NCBI RefSeq assembly: GCF_900114135.1
Contig: NZ_FORY01000006.1
Span: 62,001 to 126,000, forward strand
Length of the DNA stretch: 64,000 nt
Origin: Celeribacter halophilus
GTDB lineage: Bacteria; Pseudomonadota; Alphaproteobacteria; Rhodobacterales; Rhodobacteraceae
Reading direction: 5' to 3'
Both the position numbers and the translations under genes were made by a program. Below are positions 27,007 to 36,245 of this stretch, piece after piece. How positions within the stretch are numbered: the stretch's first letter is position 1; each line of letters opens with the position of its first letter. Under the pieces are notes generated by a model. That model was given only the letters and a program-made list of their open reading frames with translations. It made no database searches and had not been told where the DNA came from.

Positions 27007-27050
27007 GCTCTGAAACGCTTGTGTGACGACATGGAAAAACTTTTGTGACA
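27007..27050 (-). promoter_or_regulatory. candidate tandem Pho box upstream of phnC
   Basis: On the minus strand four 11-base units run in phase: TGTCACAAAAG, TTTTTCCATGT, CGTCACACAAG and CGTTTCAGAGC. The first and third match the PhoB half-site, the others only weakly. The array ends 36 bases before the phnC ATG, with CTTATCC about ten bases downstream as a possible -10. It suggests PhoB control of phosphonate uptake. Confidence 0.45.
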
Positions 27051-27190
27051 CGCCGGATTTCCCACGCCGGATGTGCAAAAACCCATGCAACGCCCAAGTC
27101 TTGTGCGCAAAACGCCACCGCGCGATCTTGCCCTGTGGCCCGATGACAGTATGTTGACGCGACATTTTGCCCTTTTTCGAGGACATCGAC

Positions 27191-28252
27191 GTGCTGACAC
27201 CGCCCGCCCCCAAACGCGCCTTGCGCATTCTGCTGACACTCTGTGTCGGGGCAGCAGGCGGCACGGGGTTCTATCTGGCCGGCCTTCCGCTGCCGTGGAT
27301 GCTGGGCTCCATGCTGGCGGTGTTTGCTTTCGTGATGGCAGGCACGCCGCTTGAGACCTCCGGACGGTTGCGCCCCATCGTCATTCCCGTGATCGGCGTG
27401 ATGCTCGGCTCCAGCTTCAACACCGAAACATTCCAGCACCTCGGCCAATGGGGCCTCTCTCTGGCGGGGCTGGCGCTCTACCTCGTCCTCGCGGCGGCCC
27501 TCGTCGTGCCCTATTTCATCAAGGTCGGTCGGCTTGATCCTGTGACGGCCTTCTTCTCCGCCATGCCCGGCGGCATCAACGAAATGACGGTGATCGGCGG
27601 CGCGCTGGGCGGCGATGAAAAGCGGATCATTCTGGCACACGCGGGGCGCATCGTGGTGACCATCTCGATCATCGCCGTGTGGTTTCGCGTGGTGCTGGGT
27701 TATGAGGTCCAAGGCGTGCCGCTTCATGACGATGCCCCGGGCCTGACCGTGCCCAGCGCGCTGATCCTGCTGGCCTGCGCAGTCTTGGGCACATGGCTTG
27801 GCGGAAAGCTGAAACTGCCCGCTCCGGGGCTTTTGGGGCCGATGCTGCTTTCAGGGGCGGTACATATATCCGGCCTGACCGCCTCCTCTCCGCCGGGGTT
27901 TCTGGTCATCGTGGCACAGGTCGTGCTGGGCTCCACGATGGGTTGTCGCTTCCGTGGCGCGAAGCCCCGCCTCGTTGCGGAGACCCTCGCACTGAGCCTT
28001 GGCGGCACCCTGATCACTATGAGCCTGTCTCTGGGCTTTGCGGTATTGCTGCACAAACCTTTCGGCCAAACGGTCGAACAAGTGCTGCTCGCCTATGCTC
28101 CCGGCGGGCTCACGGAAATGTCCCTTGTGGCTTTGGCCATGCATGCCGAAGTGGCCTATATCTCTGTGCACCATCTGGTCCGCATCGTGATCCTGATTGC
28201 CGTCGCCCCCTCCATCCTGACTCGCATGGCAGAGCGATTGCGCTACAAATGA
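27191..28252 (+). CDS. AbrB family membrane protein
   Basis: A 353-residue polytopic membrane protein of the AbrB/'putative ammonia monooxygenase' family, made of two similar halves with about ten hydrophobic segments. Repeated signatures are '[13 protein letters not shown]' with '[14 protein letters not shown]' in the first half, and '[14 protein letters not shown]' with '[16 protein letters not shown]' in the second. It is not related to the AbrB DNA-binding regulator, and its substrate is unknown. The GTG at 27191 with GAGGACATCGAC upstream was preferred over a TTG at 27167. It diverges from phnC. Confidence 0.85.
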   Translation: MLTPPAPKRALRILLTLCVGAAGGTGFYLAGLPLPWMLGSMLAVFAFVMAGTPLETSGRLRPIVIPVIGVMLGSSFNTETFQHLGQWGLSLAGLALYLVLAAALVVPYFIKVGRLDPVTAFFSAMPGGINEMTVIGGALGGDEKRIILAHAGRIVVTISIIAVWFRVVLGYEVQGVPLHDDAPGLTVPSALILLACAVLGTWLGGKLKLPAPGLLGPMLLSGAVHISGLTASSPPGFLVIVAQVVLGSTMGCRFRGAKPRLVAETLALSLGGTLITMSLSLGFAVLLHKPFGQTVEQVLLAYAPGGLTEMSLVALAMHAEVAYISVHHLVRIVILIAVAPSILTRMAERLRYK

Positions 28253-28383
28253 CGCCACGTCAGCGCCCCTCTCCGGCAAGGCGACCAAAGCGCGAAACTT
28301 GACTCACATCCCCCTGTGTGAAACCCATTATCCAAAGAAATCAAACGCGCAGGCGCTTGGTGTGATATGAGGATGAGCCGGGT

Positions 28384-29394
28384 TTGAAGACACTCGCGAT
28401 CACATGTATCCGCGACGAGGGGCCGTGGCTCCTTGACTGGATTGCCCATCACCGTGCGGCCGGATTTGCACATTTTCTCATTGCCTCGCATGACTGCACC
28501 GATGGCACGGACCGGATGCTCGACGCGCTCGACGCCGCAGGAATCGTCACGCATCTGCCCTTTGTCCCCGATGGCGAAAAAGCCGTGCAGTGGCAGGCGA
28601 TGAAACTGCTCTCCAAACATCCGCTCTATAAAGGGGCCGATCTGGCGCTGTTCTTCGATGTCGACGAATATCTGGTTCTGAAGGAACCGTTGGGTGCGCT
28701 TTTGCCCGACACGGCGGACGCCATGCCTTTGCGCTGGCATCTCTTTGGCAATAGCGGAATTGGCACATGGCAGGACCGCCCCGTGACCGAACGGTTCATC
28801 ATGGCCGCCCCCGAAGACATCGCGCTGCCGCTGGCGCATTTTTTCAAGACGTTGCACCGACCTGCGGCGTTCAAGGGGCTGGGAGTGCATCGCCCGAAAG
28901 GCAAAGAGGCCCGCTGGGTCTCCGCCTCCGGTCGCGCTCTGGCCGAAGATTTCGCCACGCAGCAATCGCGGATCAATCTCTTCGGCCTGAGTTCCAAAGG
29001 CGAACGCGCATGGCTCAACCATTACTCCGTGCGCTCGATCGAGGAATTCATCCTCAAAGCCCGACGCGGGTTGCCCAATCACATGGAAAAACCTGTGGGG
29101 GCGGGCTACTGGGCCGAGCGGAATTTCAACCTTGTCGAAGATACGCGGATCACGGAGATGCGCAAAGCCGCGAGAGAGGCACGCGCGGATCTCGAAGCCT
29201 TCGACGCGCTGCATGAAGAAGCCGTCCAACATCACCGCGCACAGCTCAAAACCCTGACGCTTCGCCGCGATATTATAGAATTGATGTGGCAACTGACGCT
29301 CATGGCCAGTTCCACCGCGCCCGGCCCGACCCAACTCGCGGCCCATCTGGCACGGCTCAAAGCGGCGAAAGCCCACGCGGAGTCCGCCAGCTAA
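28384..29394 (+). CDS. glycosyltransferase family 2-like protein
   Basis: A 336-residue GT-A glycosyltransferase. It opens with 'AITCIRDEGPWLLDWIAHH', and the metal-binding motif is in 'LFFDVDEYLVL' near residues 90-100. This type often acts on cell surface or exopolysaccharide sugars. The start is a TTG at 28384, preceded by GAGG at a long spacing, and no in-frame ATG lies nearby. It marks the left edge of the polysaccharide region. The sugar and acceptor are not predictable. Confidence 0.8.
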   Translation: MKTLAITCIRDEGPWLLDWIAHHRAAGFAHFLIASHDCTDGTDRMLDALDAAGIVTHLPFVPDGEKAVQWQAMKLLSKHPLYKGADLALFFDVDEYLVLKEPLGALLPDTADAMPLRWHLFGNSGIGTWQDRPVTERFIMAAPEDIALPLAHFFKTLHRPAAFKGLGVHRPKGKEARWVSASGRALAEDFATQQSRINLFGLSSKGERAWLNHYSVRSIEEFILKARRGLPNHMEKPVGAGYWAERNFNLVEDTRITEMRKAAREARADLEAFDALHEEAVQHHRAQLKTLTLRRDIIELMWQLTLMASSTAPGPTQLAAHLARLKAAKAHAESAS

Positions 29395-29466
29395 ATCCTC
29401 TCGCCGCCCCCCTCAACTCCTATCGCCCGAGACCACGCCGGCCCCTGTATCACGCAGCGTGTTACA

Positions 29467-30612
29467 CTAAGCACCATACAGGCCCTCTCTGCCCTCAAAC
29501 TCCTCTATCGCCTTGAGCACATCCGCACCTAAAGAACGCTCGGCAAACATATCCGCAACCCACGCGGGATTGACCGGACGGGGCTTGAGACACAGCAATT
29601 CTTCCAACGTCACAATCGCCCCGCTGGTGTTGAAAACCTTCCGCATCGGCCCGTTGAGAGGGTCGAGGAAATTGTCGACGTAATCGAGATAGATCATCGT
29701 CGGCACGCCCTCCGACATCGCATCCAGAGCCGCGGTCGAGGTGCAAGTGATGGCAATCGCAGCCTTCTCCAGCGCCTCCTGCATTACACAGGCGGTCAGT
29801 TTCAGATTGGGCGGAACATCTGAATATTTCTTTAACAGCGACGGATAATCATATTTTTCCACATGGAGATGCTGTGCGTTCTCACCGGGAAGGTGGCGCA
29901 GCTTGATATACACGTCCCGCTCCGGATTGCGCTCGGCAATGGCGATCAGCGCATCCAGAATATGCCTGCGCCCCGCCCGCGACTTGGGGGAAATCGCCTG
30001 CGCGAAAAAGTAGATGTCCTTGCGGCTGTGCAGATCAGCGAGCGGGGCCTTCGGCGCGAGCGCCGCCGGATGACCGAACCCCACATACTGCCAGAACCCC
30101 GCCTCACCACTTTGACGCCGGATCTCCTTGAAAAGCGCGATGTCAGGGCGCGGGAACACGAACACCGCATCGGAGACCAAACGATGCCGCAGCCCGCGCT
30201 CGGGAAAGAAATCAAGCCCACCCAGAAAGCTGATCAAACAAGGCCGCCCCGCTCTCAGCCGACCTTGTCCGGCCGTGTCCATATCCTTGAGCGCATTGCG
30301 CAAAGGCGCATAGACGCGGGAAGTCACGACAGCCCGAATGTTGCGGTTTGCGAACACGGCATAAAGACCTTTCCTGTCCAGAACCAGATCCGGTCCCTCC
30401 GGCAGCAAGGTTGAGATCTGGCGCTCGGACAGGGTGTTTTCGTCGGAATACAGACAGAACGCGACCGGACAATCCGGCGCGGCAGATTTCAGCAGGTCAC
30501 GCATCAACCGCGCGAAAAACAAGGTGGAATCGTCGCTGAATACCAGCAGGACCGGTTGTTGCGCCTTCGGAAGGTCAACCGGCGTCTGTGGCGTTTCTGA
30601 TAACTCGTGCAT
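29467..30612 (-). CDS. putative GT-B glycosyltransferase of the polysaccharide cluster
   Basis: A 381-residue protein that I do not place firmly. 'PVLLVFSDDSTLFFARLMRD' near the start and 'AAIAITCTSTAALDAMSEGV' with 'PTMIYLDYVDNF' near the end resemble the two halves of GT-B glycosyltransferases, the second being where the nucleotide sugar binds. No signal peptide or membrane segment is seen. It follows kpsT on the same strand. The ATG at 30612 was chosen; a TTG at 30627 is possible. Confidence 0.65.
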   Translation of the reverse strand: MHELSETPQTPVDLPKAQQPVLLVFSDDSTLFFARLMRDLLKSAAPDCPVAFCLYSDENTLSERQISTLLPEGPDLVLDRKGLYAVFANRNIRAVVTSRVYAPLRNALKDMDTAGQGRLRAGRPCLISFLGGLDFFPERGLRHRLVSDAVFVFPRPDIALFKEIRRQSGEAGFWQYVGFGHPAALAPKAPLADLHSRKDIYFFAQAISPKSRAGRRHILDALIAIAERNPERDVYIKLRHLPGENAQHLHVEKYDYPSLLKKYSDVPPNLKLTACVMQEALEKAAIAITCTSTAALDAMSEGVPTMIYLDYVDNFLDPLNGPMRKVFNTSGAIVTLEELLCLKPRPVNPAWVADMFAERSLGADVLKAIEEFEGREGLYGA

Positions 30613-30686
30613 GATATCCGCGCTCAAATTGTGATCCGTTCAAACTCTCAAGGCATCGGACGCACCTCCCGCCCCTCGCCCTGCCG

Positions 30687-31343
30687 TCATGTCCTCATAT
30701 TGCCAAGGTGGAAATCTATCGCCTCCTCCACATCGTCGAAATATCGCAAGCGGCCGTTTTCCAGAACCGCTCCGGCGTTACACAGGCGACGAACATCCTT
30801 CATGGAATGTGTGACGACAATCGCATTGCTGTTGCGCATCCTGTCCTTGAACATGGCAGAACTCTTTTCACGAAACGCCTGATCGCCCACCGCAGTAATT
30901 TCATCCACCAGATAAGTGTCAAACTTGATCCCCATCGAAATCCCGAAAGCAAGGCGCGAGCGCATACCGGAGGAATACAAGCGCACAGGCATGTTGAAAT
31001 GCCCGCCAAGCCCCGCGAAATCCTCGACGAAGCGCAAAAGCTCATCCGTATCGACCCCGTAGATTCGCGCGATAAATCGGGTGTTCTGCGCACCGGTCAG
31101 ATCTCTGTGAAAACTGCCGGAAAACCCGACGGGAAAGGATACCTGTCCTTTCGAAATGATCTGACCTGAATCGGGACGCATATTTCCCGCAATCATTTGC
31201 AGCAAGGTCGACTTTCCGGAGCCGTTGCGCCCCAGAAGCGCCACCGAACAGCCGGTCGGAAACACGATGCTGAGGTTGCGGGCGATATGTTTTCTCCCGC
31301 GTCCGGAGCGAAAGCTCTTCGAGAGGTTGCGTAACTCGATCAT
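30687..31343 (-). CDS. kpsT: capsular polysaccharide export ATPase, KpsT-like
   Basis: A 218-residue ABC ATPase of the KpsT/Wzt type that powers export of capsule chains across the inner membrane. Walker A is 'LLGRNGSGKST' (residues 36-46). 'SSGMRSRLAFGISMGIKFD' stands in place of a classical signature, as in KpsT, followed by the short Walker B 'YLVDEITAVGD'. It begins six bases after the kpsE-like gene. Its permease partner is on the opposite strand at 32710. Confidence 0.9.
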   Translation of the reverse strand: MIELRNLSKSFRSGRGRKHIARNLSIVFPTGCSVALLGRNGSGKSTLLQMIAGNMRPDSGQIISKGQVSFPVGFSGSFHRDLTGAQNTRFIARIYGVDTDELLRFVEDFAGLGGHFNMPVRLYSSGMRSRLAFGISMGIKFDTYLVDEITAVGDQAFREKSSAMFKDRMRNSNAIVVTHSMKDVRRLCNAGAVLENGRLRYFDDVEEAIDFHLGNMRT

Positions 31344-31349
31344 AGCGGT

Positions 31350-32630
31350 TCAACGACGGTCGCGCAGGGAATAGAAAATCAGCGTGGCGGTGCTCCACCC
31401 CATCACCAGAAACAGCGAGGCAATCCCCAAAAGGATGAACCGGCGCGGATATTCTGCGGCTTCGGCAAGGGTCGGGCGCACGAAAGCCGCCAGATACCGG
31501 CTTTGCCGCTGGGCTTCGGCCTGAGCAGAGTCGAAATTCGACAGGGCGGAGGTATATTTCTTTTCGGCAAATTCCCGATCCACCGTCAGGCTTTCGAAAT
31601 TCTCCAGCAATGTCGCATAGTCCTCGTCATCCGGCGATGCCCCAGCCGCCATCGCCCCGCCGACCCCGAACTTGGCACGTTCCTGCCGTATGCGTTCGGA
31701 AATCGCCGCAATGCGCCGCTTGGCCTCCACCACCCGCAGGTCATCCTCGCTTGTGTTGTTCAGCAACATGTCATGGGCGATCATCTCGTCGCCCAGCTTT
31801 TCCTGCAACGACGTCAAAAGACCCATCTGGATCTGGATATCGGCGTTCGGGTTGAGAATCTGGTTCTTCGACCGAAAGGCCGTGATGGCCTGCTGCGCCT
31901 GTTTGAGTTGCTCCATCGCCTCTTCGAGTTCGAGACGCGCATATTTGAGCGCATCTTCACGGGCAATCGCAGAGAGGGCGTTTATCATCTGTGTGCTTTG
32001 GCGATAGACCTCCTCCGCAATGGCCTGCGCATCCTCCGGCGTAAAGGCGCGGACCTCGATTTTGATCAGCCCCGTGCCCGATGTGTAGGACACTTTCACC
32101 ATCCGCTGCCAATATTGCAGCAACGCCTCGATATTCGCATCAGGCCGGAGGGAAAAAACGGCGTCTTTTTCGTAAAACCGCGAATAGAGCGCGTTCAGGT
32201 CGAGCGATGCGTTGACCGCCTGCACCATCTCCTGAGACTGGATGAATTCATACAGAATATCGCTGTCCGACGAGCTCGAACTGGACAGATTAGCCAGCCC
32301 GCCGAAGATATCGACCGCTGAAGCACTTTCCTCACGCCGCACGGTAAACCCGACGCGCGAGACATATTGATCCTGCGCCTGCGTCCACAAATACCACGCC
32401 ATAGCCAAAATTGGCAGAACCACAACCACAAGGAAGCTCATGAGCAGCGCACGGTGACGGGATTTCAGGCGCGCGCGGGGCACGGGGGGCTTTTGCGGAA
32501 CCGCCGCCCTTTTGCGCGCCGCCTCCTGTTTCTTCCGCTTTTTCATCGCGGGCTTCGCCGGTTGCTGTGCGGCGACCTCGACATCCTGCTGCGAAACAGG
32601 GCTCTTGTCTTGGGGTAAATTCTTGTTCAC
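31350..32630 (-). CDS. kpsE: capsule polysaccharide export inner membrane protein, KpsE-like
   Basis: A 426-residue protein of the polysaccharide co-polymerase group. A basic, Pro/Lys/Ala-rich cytoplasmic start (residues 1-60) precedes one helix (about 62-85). A long coiled-coil periplasmic region (about 200-370) and a second helix near 395-418 follow. This arrangement fits KpsE/CtrB proteins linking the inner membrane ABC exporter to the outer membrane channel. The start is a GTG at 32630. It shares a 79-base divergent promoter region with kpsM. Confidence 0.87.
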   Translation of the reverse strand: MNKNLPQDKSPVSQQDVEVAAQQPAKPAMKKRKKQEAARKRAAVPQKPPVPRARLKSRHRALLMSFLVVVVLPILAMAWYLWTQAQDQYVSRVGFTVRREESASAVDIFGGLANLSSSSSSDSDILYEFIQSQEMVQAVNASLDLNALYSRFYEKDAVFSLRPDANIEALLQYWQRMVKVSYTSGTGLIKIEVRAFTPEDAQAIAEEVYRQSTQMINALSAIAREDALKYARLELEEAMEQLKQAQQAITAFRSKNQILNPNADIQIQMGLLTSLQEKLGDEMIAHDMLLNNTSEDDLRVVEAKRRIAAISERIRQERAKFGVGGAMAAGASPDDEDYATLLENFESLTVDREFAEKKYTSALSNFDSAQAEAQRQSRYLAAFVRPTLAEAAEYPRRFILLGIASLFLVMGWSTATLIFYSLRDRR

Positions 32631-32709
32631 TTTTATACTCTAAGCCTAGTCTTGTTCCGAATGCCGCCGTGTTTGGACCGAGACAGAAAATAACGATCAG
32701 GATGCGGGT

Positions 32710-33540
32710 ATGTCGCAAGAAATTCAAACATTTGAAGCAATCCAGCCGGCACCGGAACCGTCCTCTCCCAATCTGCGTTTCAGGACATTTCGTACAATAT
32801 CAGCGTTAATATTGCGTGAAATGTCGACCACCTATGGCCGCACCCCCGGAGGGTATATCTGGGCCATTCTCGAACCTCTGGCGATGATTGTGCTGTTTGC
32901 CATCGGTTTCTCCCTGATGTTGCGTAGTCCGTCTCTCGGCACCTCGTTTCTCTGGTTTTACGCCTCTGCAATCCTGCCCTTGCGGATGTTCCAACGGATC
33001 AGCGGCAATGTGGGCAATGCGATTTCCTTCAACCGTGCGTTGATGAGCTATCCCCGTGTCACCTTCATTGATGTTGTCACCTCGCGTTTCCTGCTGGCCG
33101 TTCTCACACAAAGCATGGTCGCGGCGGTCGTTCTTGTCGGCATTCACAGCTATGACAATGTGCGGGAAATCATAGACTACCAAACCCTGTTCACCGCCTT
33201 CGCCGCCACGATCTGGCTGGGGGTGGGCGTCGGGACGTTGAACTGTTTCCTGACATTCCGCTATCCTTTGTGGTCAACCCTTTGGGGAATTGCCACGCGG
33301 CCGCTCATGCTGATCTCCGGCGTGTTTTTCATCTACGAAGACCTGCCGGAATTTGCCCAGAACATCCTCTGGTTCAATCCGGTCCTGCACATCACAGGCT
33401 ATGCCCGCGCGGGGATGTTCTATTCGATCTATTCTCCTCACTACATTTCGTTAACCTATGTGTTCCTCTGCGGCACAATTCCGTTGTTTTTCGGGGTGTT
33501 GCTCCTGCGCAAATTCGGTCAGGAGGCGCTTTACAAATAG
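32710..33540 (+). CDS. kpsM: capsular polysaccharide export permease, KpsM-like
   Basis: A 276-residue ABC-2 type permease with about six hydrophobic segments. Landmarks are 'REMSTTYGRTPGGYIWAILE' (residues 36-55) and 'ATRPLMLISGVFFIYEDLP'. With KpsT it forms the inner membrane capsule exporter. Unusually it is divergent from kpsE and kpsT, separated only by their shared upstream region. Convergent with the sialyltransferase-type gene at 33568. Confidence 0.92.
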   Translation: MSQEIQTFEAIQPAPEPSSPNLRFRTFRTISALILREMSTTYGRTPGGYIWAILEPLAMIVLFAIGFSLMLRSPSLGTSFLWFYASAILPLRMFQRISGNVGNAISFNRALMSYPRVTFIDVVTSRFLLAVLTQSMVAAVVLVGIHSYDNVREIIDYQTLFTAFAATIWLGVGVGTLNCFLTFRYPLWSTLWGIATRPLMLISGVFFIYEDLPEFAQNILWFNPVLHITGYARAGMFYSIYSPHYISLTYVFLCGTIPLFFGVLLLRKFGQEALYK

Positions 33541-33567
33541 GCGCCCCCTCTGCCGATCCCCTTGTCT

Positions 33568-35172
33568 CTAGGTGCGCCGCAGACGTCTGAGAAACGCGTT
33601 TTTGACCTCTCGCCTCCTGTCAGCGGAGGCAAGGACGGTCTCTTGTGGAGTATCCTCAGCCGCCTGTTTGAGCGCCTCAAGATCCTGCCGCGCGCGCTTG
33701 GCAATGATCTTGTTCAGTTCGGACAGATGCGCCGCAGCCTTTTCCAGAATCTCGACATGCAAAGACGACGTGGGGGTCTTTTGATAGGCTTCCAGACTGA
33801 TCTCGAAAGCCATGTCATAGTCTTTGGCCTTGAGCGCCAGACGCGCCCGATCAATCGCCCGAAGACGCTCCGGCGCACCTCTGGTCTCCTCCCAGGATTT
33901 ACCGGCTAGCGCCGCCTGCTCCATCGACAGAGAATTCTTCGGCGTATAACCAAAGAGCTTTCGCCGCGCCGTGCGCTCGAACCTGTCCTCACGGGTCATC
34001 GGATGGCCCAGCAGCTTGAGCAGGGCACTGTTGTCCGGCACCAGCGTCTTGGGTTGCATCGAAGCCGCCATAAGGTCCACTTTCACCTGCACCTCTTCGG
34101 CGCGCAGAGGATAATGCGTCTCGCGCCCCTCCAGGTCGGGATACATCAAGGCGGACAGCATCACAGGCACACGGTTGCTATTCTCCCAAGGCTGCAACCG
34201 GTCAAAAAACGCTTCGGTTCGGAAGTGATAGGCCTCGATCCCGAACATGGCATGAGCCATCGCCATCCCCGTTGAAAAGACCGACGCCACAAAGGCAGGC
34301 CGGCTTTGCAGCAAGAGCGTTTCGAGGGAGTGCGACGAAGTGATCACGGTCACGTCGAGCCCGGAAAGCGCTGGAGCCTGAACTAACTGGTGCAGCATCC
34401 CCTCCGAGAAACTTGGATGCGGTTTGAAGGCCACACGTTTGGCCCCCGCACGCTCGGCACAGGCCACCAAACCGTCAGCATAAAGGGCGATTTCCTCTTC
34501 GGCACTCATAAGGTCGAGCGCGGAGAGGTATTGACCGAGGAACAAGGGCAACCCCTGAAGGTCAGCACTCCCGTCCTGCGCCCCGTCCGCATCCATAGCC
34601 TCGAAGGTTCCCCGAAGCCCCTCCATCCCCAGAGGATGCAATTCGACTCCGGCTTCTCTGAGCAATGGCGGCGTCACACCGGGCAGGAGGTCGGGGTAGA
34701 AAAGACGGTCCACACGGCTCAATACTTGCATAGGCAATGCATTCCGTGTCGGACTGAATGACATAAGCCCGTCAGAGAAAACATTTATCCTCGCTGCGGG
34801 AAGCAGTTGAACAAGCGTGTTGGCCGGCGGCGTTTGTATGGATTCGACATATAGTTGCTCAACAGTTTCCAACCCCAGAGCCGCCAAAAGAAGACTGCCC
34901 GCTGAAAGCCGTTTCGGCTCGTTCCCATCCACCTCCCATTTCTGTGGATGGACCGGCGCAATGATTTTGTTCAGGCTCACGACATTTGAAAAATACTTGT
35001 CGAGGTCCGGAAACTTTTGAACCGTTTCATACAGTCCGCCAGGCACTTCCGGAGAAACGGAATGCGCGCTGACCAGCAATGTCTTGGGCATGACATCCAA
35101 ATGCCCATTCGCCCGCAGAGAACCGAGCAACACATGAAGATCAAAAAGAGTCGAAATCTGGCATAAAATCAT
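33568..35172 (-). CDS. polysialyltransferase-family glycosyltransferase
   Basis: A 534-residue protein showing the three signatures of bacterial sialyltransferases: an acidic-acidic-Gly motif ('FSDGL', residues 132-136), 'FKPHPSF' (249-255) and a serine motif 'VFSTGMA' (298-304). It fits the alpha-2,8-polysialyltransferase-like Pfam family. Residues about 400-534 form an extra helical, coiled-coil-rich tail. It starts inside the stop of the preceding gene fragment (ATGA). Sialic or another nonulosonic acid would be the expected donor, but no synthesis genes for either are in the window. Confidence 0.75.
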   Translation of the reverse strand: MILCQISTLFDLHVLLGSLRANGHLDVMPKTLLVSAHSVSPEVPGGLYETVQKFPDLDKYFSNVVSLNKIIAPVHPQKWEVDGNEPKRLSAGSLLLAALGLETVEQLYVESIQTPPANTLVQLLPAARINVFSDGLMSFSPTRNALPMQVLSRVDRLFYPDLLPGVTPPLLREAGVELHPLGMEGLRGTFEAMDADGAQDGSADLQGLPLFLGQYLSALDLMSAEEEIALYADGLVACAERAGAKRVAFKPHPSFSEGMLHQLVQAPALSGLDVTVITSSHSLETLLLQSRPAFVASVFSTGMAMAHAMFGIEAYHFRTEAFFDRLQPWENSNRVPVMLSALMYPDLEGRETHYPLRAEEVQVKVDLMAASMQPKTLVPDNSALLKLLGHPMTREDRFERTARRKLFGYTPKNSLSMEQAALAGKSWEETRGAPERLRAIDRARLALKAKDYDMAFEISLEAYQKTPTSSLHVEILEKAAAHLSELNKIIAKRARQDLEALKQAAEDTPQETVLASADRRREVKNAFLRRLRRT

Positions 35173-35633
35173 TTGAGCAAATCCTCCAGCATTGTCCGTC
35201 TTCTCGCGTCAATACGATGAAACCCCTCATCGCGGTCTGCCGGAGGTATGAGCAACAAAACTTCCCGTCCCCCCTTACGCATTAGAGATTGCACATGGGG
35301 CAAAAGCCTGTCGAAACGATCCAGATGGAAGCAAATCATAGCCAGTGATTGACGAACGGCTTTCTGAAGAAACTCCGGATGATCGCTACTCATAACGAAC
35401 GCAAGAAGCTCTTTAAGAGCCGCGAGAATATCAAGTTGCCGCTCATCTCCGATATGCGTCAGGCTGCTACTAATACCTCTGCGGTAAAATATCTGGTTCT
35501 CTTCAGCGACGAGGCACTTCTTTGCCAACATCTGCCGTTCCCAGACAAGTTTTCGCTCCTCAGCCGTCTGCAGAGGCAAAAACCGCATCGCATGACGGTT
35601 TAGAAATTCTGTCGAATACATGCCCGGCCACAC
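35169..35633 (-). CDS. C-terminal part of a frameshifted family 2 glycosyltransferase
   Basis: A 154-codon frame without a good start or ribosome site of its own. It overlaps the end of the glycosyltransferase at 35600 in a different frame. Its first residues, 'WPGMYSTEFLNRHAMRF', look like the middle of family 2 enzymes, where a Trp-Gly/Pro-x-x-Tyr stretch follows the acceptor region. One added base in the CCC near 35645 would join the two frames into one protein of about 317 residues. It is probably the rest of a broken gene. Confidence 0.6.
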   Translation of the reverse strand: MWPGMYSTEFLNRHAMRFLPLQTAEERKLVWERQMLAKKCLVAEENQIFYRRGISSSLTHIGDERQLDILAALKELLAFVMSSDHPEFLQKAVRQSLAMICFHLDRFDRLLPHVQSLMRKGGREVLLLIPPADRDEGFHRIDARRRTMLEDLLK

Positions 35634-36124
35634 ATGGGCTTGACAAGTGTCGTCCTCTCATCAGGTAAAATACCCAGTTTGGGATCAAACGGCACATCAC
35701 AAAACGGAAAAGCCGCTCGTCTCACCCCTCGCTGCGTCCCATAACACTCGATAAAATGTGAGCGGACAAAATCCAGATCAGGGAAATCTGAAAACCGTCT
35801 GACGAGGTTTTTGTAATAACTCTCCCCGACCCAGTCATCACCATCAATAAATGTCATCAAAGGGGTGTTTACGGCATCCATCGCAATGTTGCGTGCTACC
35901 CCTGCCCCGACATTTTTCTCCATCGGCATAAAGCGCACCGTTTTCCAACGGTCCGCGAATTGCGTCATGATCTGTGGCGTCTGGTCCGTCGACGCATCAT
36001 CGACCAGAATGAGTGACATCCCTTCGGCCATAGAGGGCTCAAGAGATTTAAGTGTATCTCCAAGGGTTGTTTCGGCATTGAATGCCGGCAGAACAATCGT
36101 CACGTCTGCAAGAGTAAATACCAT
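35600..36124 (-). CDS. family 2 glycosyltransferase, truncated by frameshift
   Basis: A 174-residue GT-A domain with the nucleotide-sugar motif 'ILVDDASTDQTP' (residues 39-50) and the metal-binding 'FIDGDDW' (92-98). The catalytic half is intact, but the frame ends shortly after 'TTLVKP' in a tail ('CGRACIRQNF') that does not fit the family. The expected continuation is in the overlapping frame at 35633. It is either an inactivated capsule gene, a programmed slip or a sequencing error. Confidence 0.75.
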   Translation of the reverse strand: MVFTLADVTIVLPAFNAETTLGDTLKSLEPSMAEGMSLILVDDASTDQTPQIMTQFADRWKTVRFMPMEKNVGAGVARNIAMDAVNTPLMTFIDGDDWVGESYYKNLVRRFSDFPDLDFVRSHFIECYGTQRGVRRAAFPFCDVPFDPKLGILPDERTTLVKPMCGRACIRQNF

Positions 36125-36245
36125 TCTAAAACTGCCTCAAAACTGCTGTATCGGGTTTCATGGGGTCGAAGGCGTAAGGGACGCCTGCGGTGTTTTTCTG
36201 TGGAAGAGGTTTCATGTCTGCTGCGCCCCCGATCCACGCCCTGTT

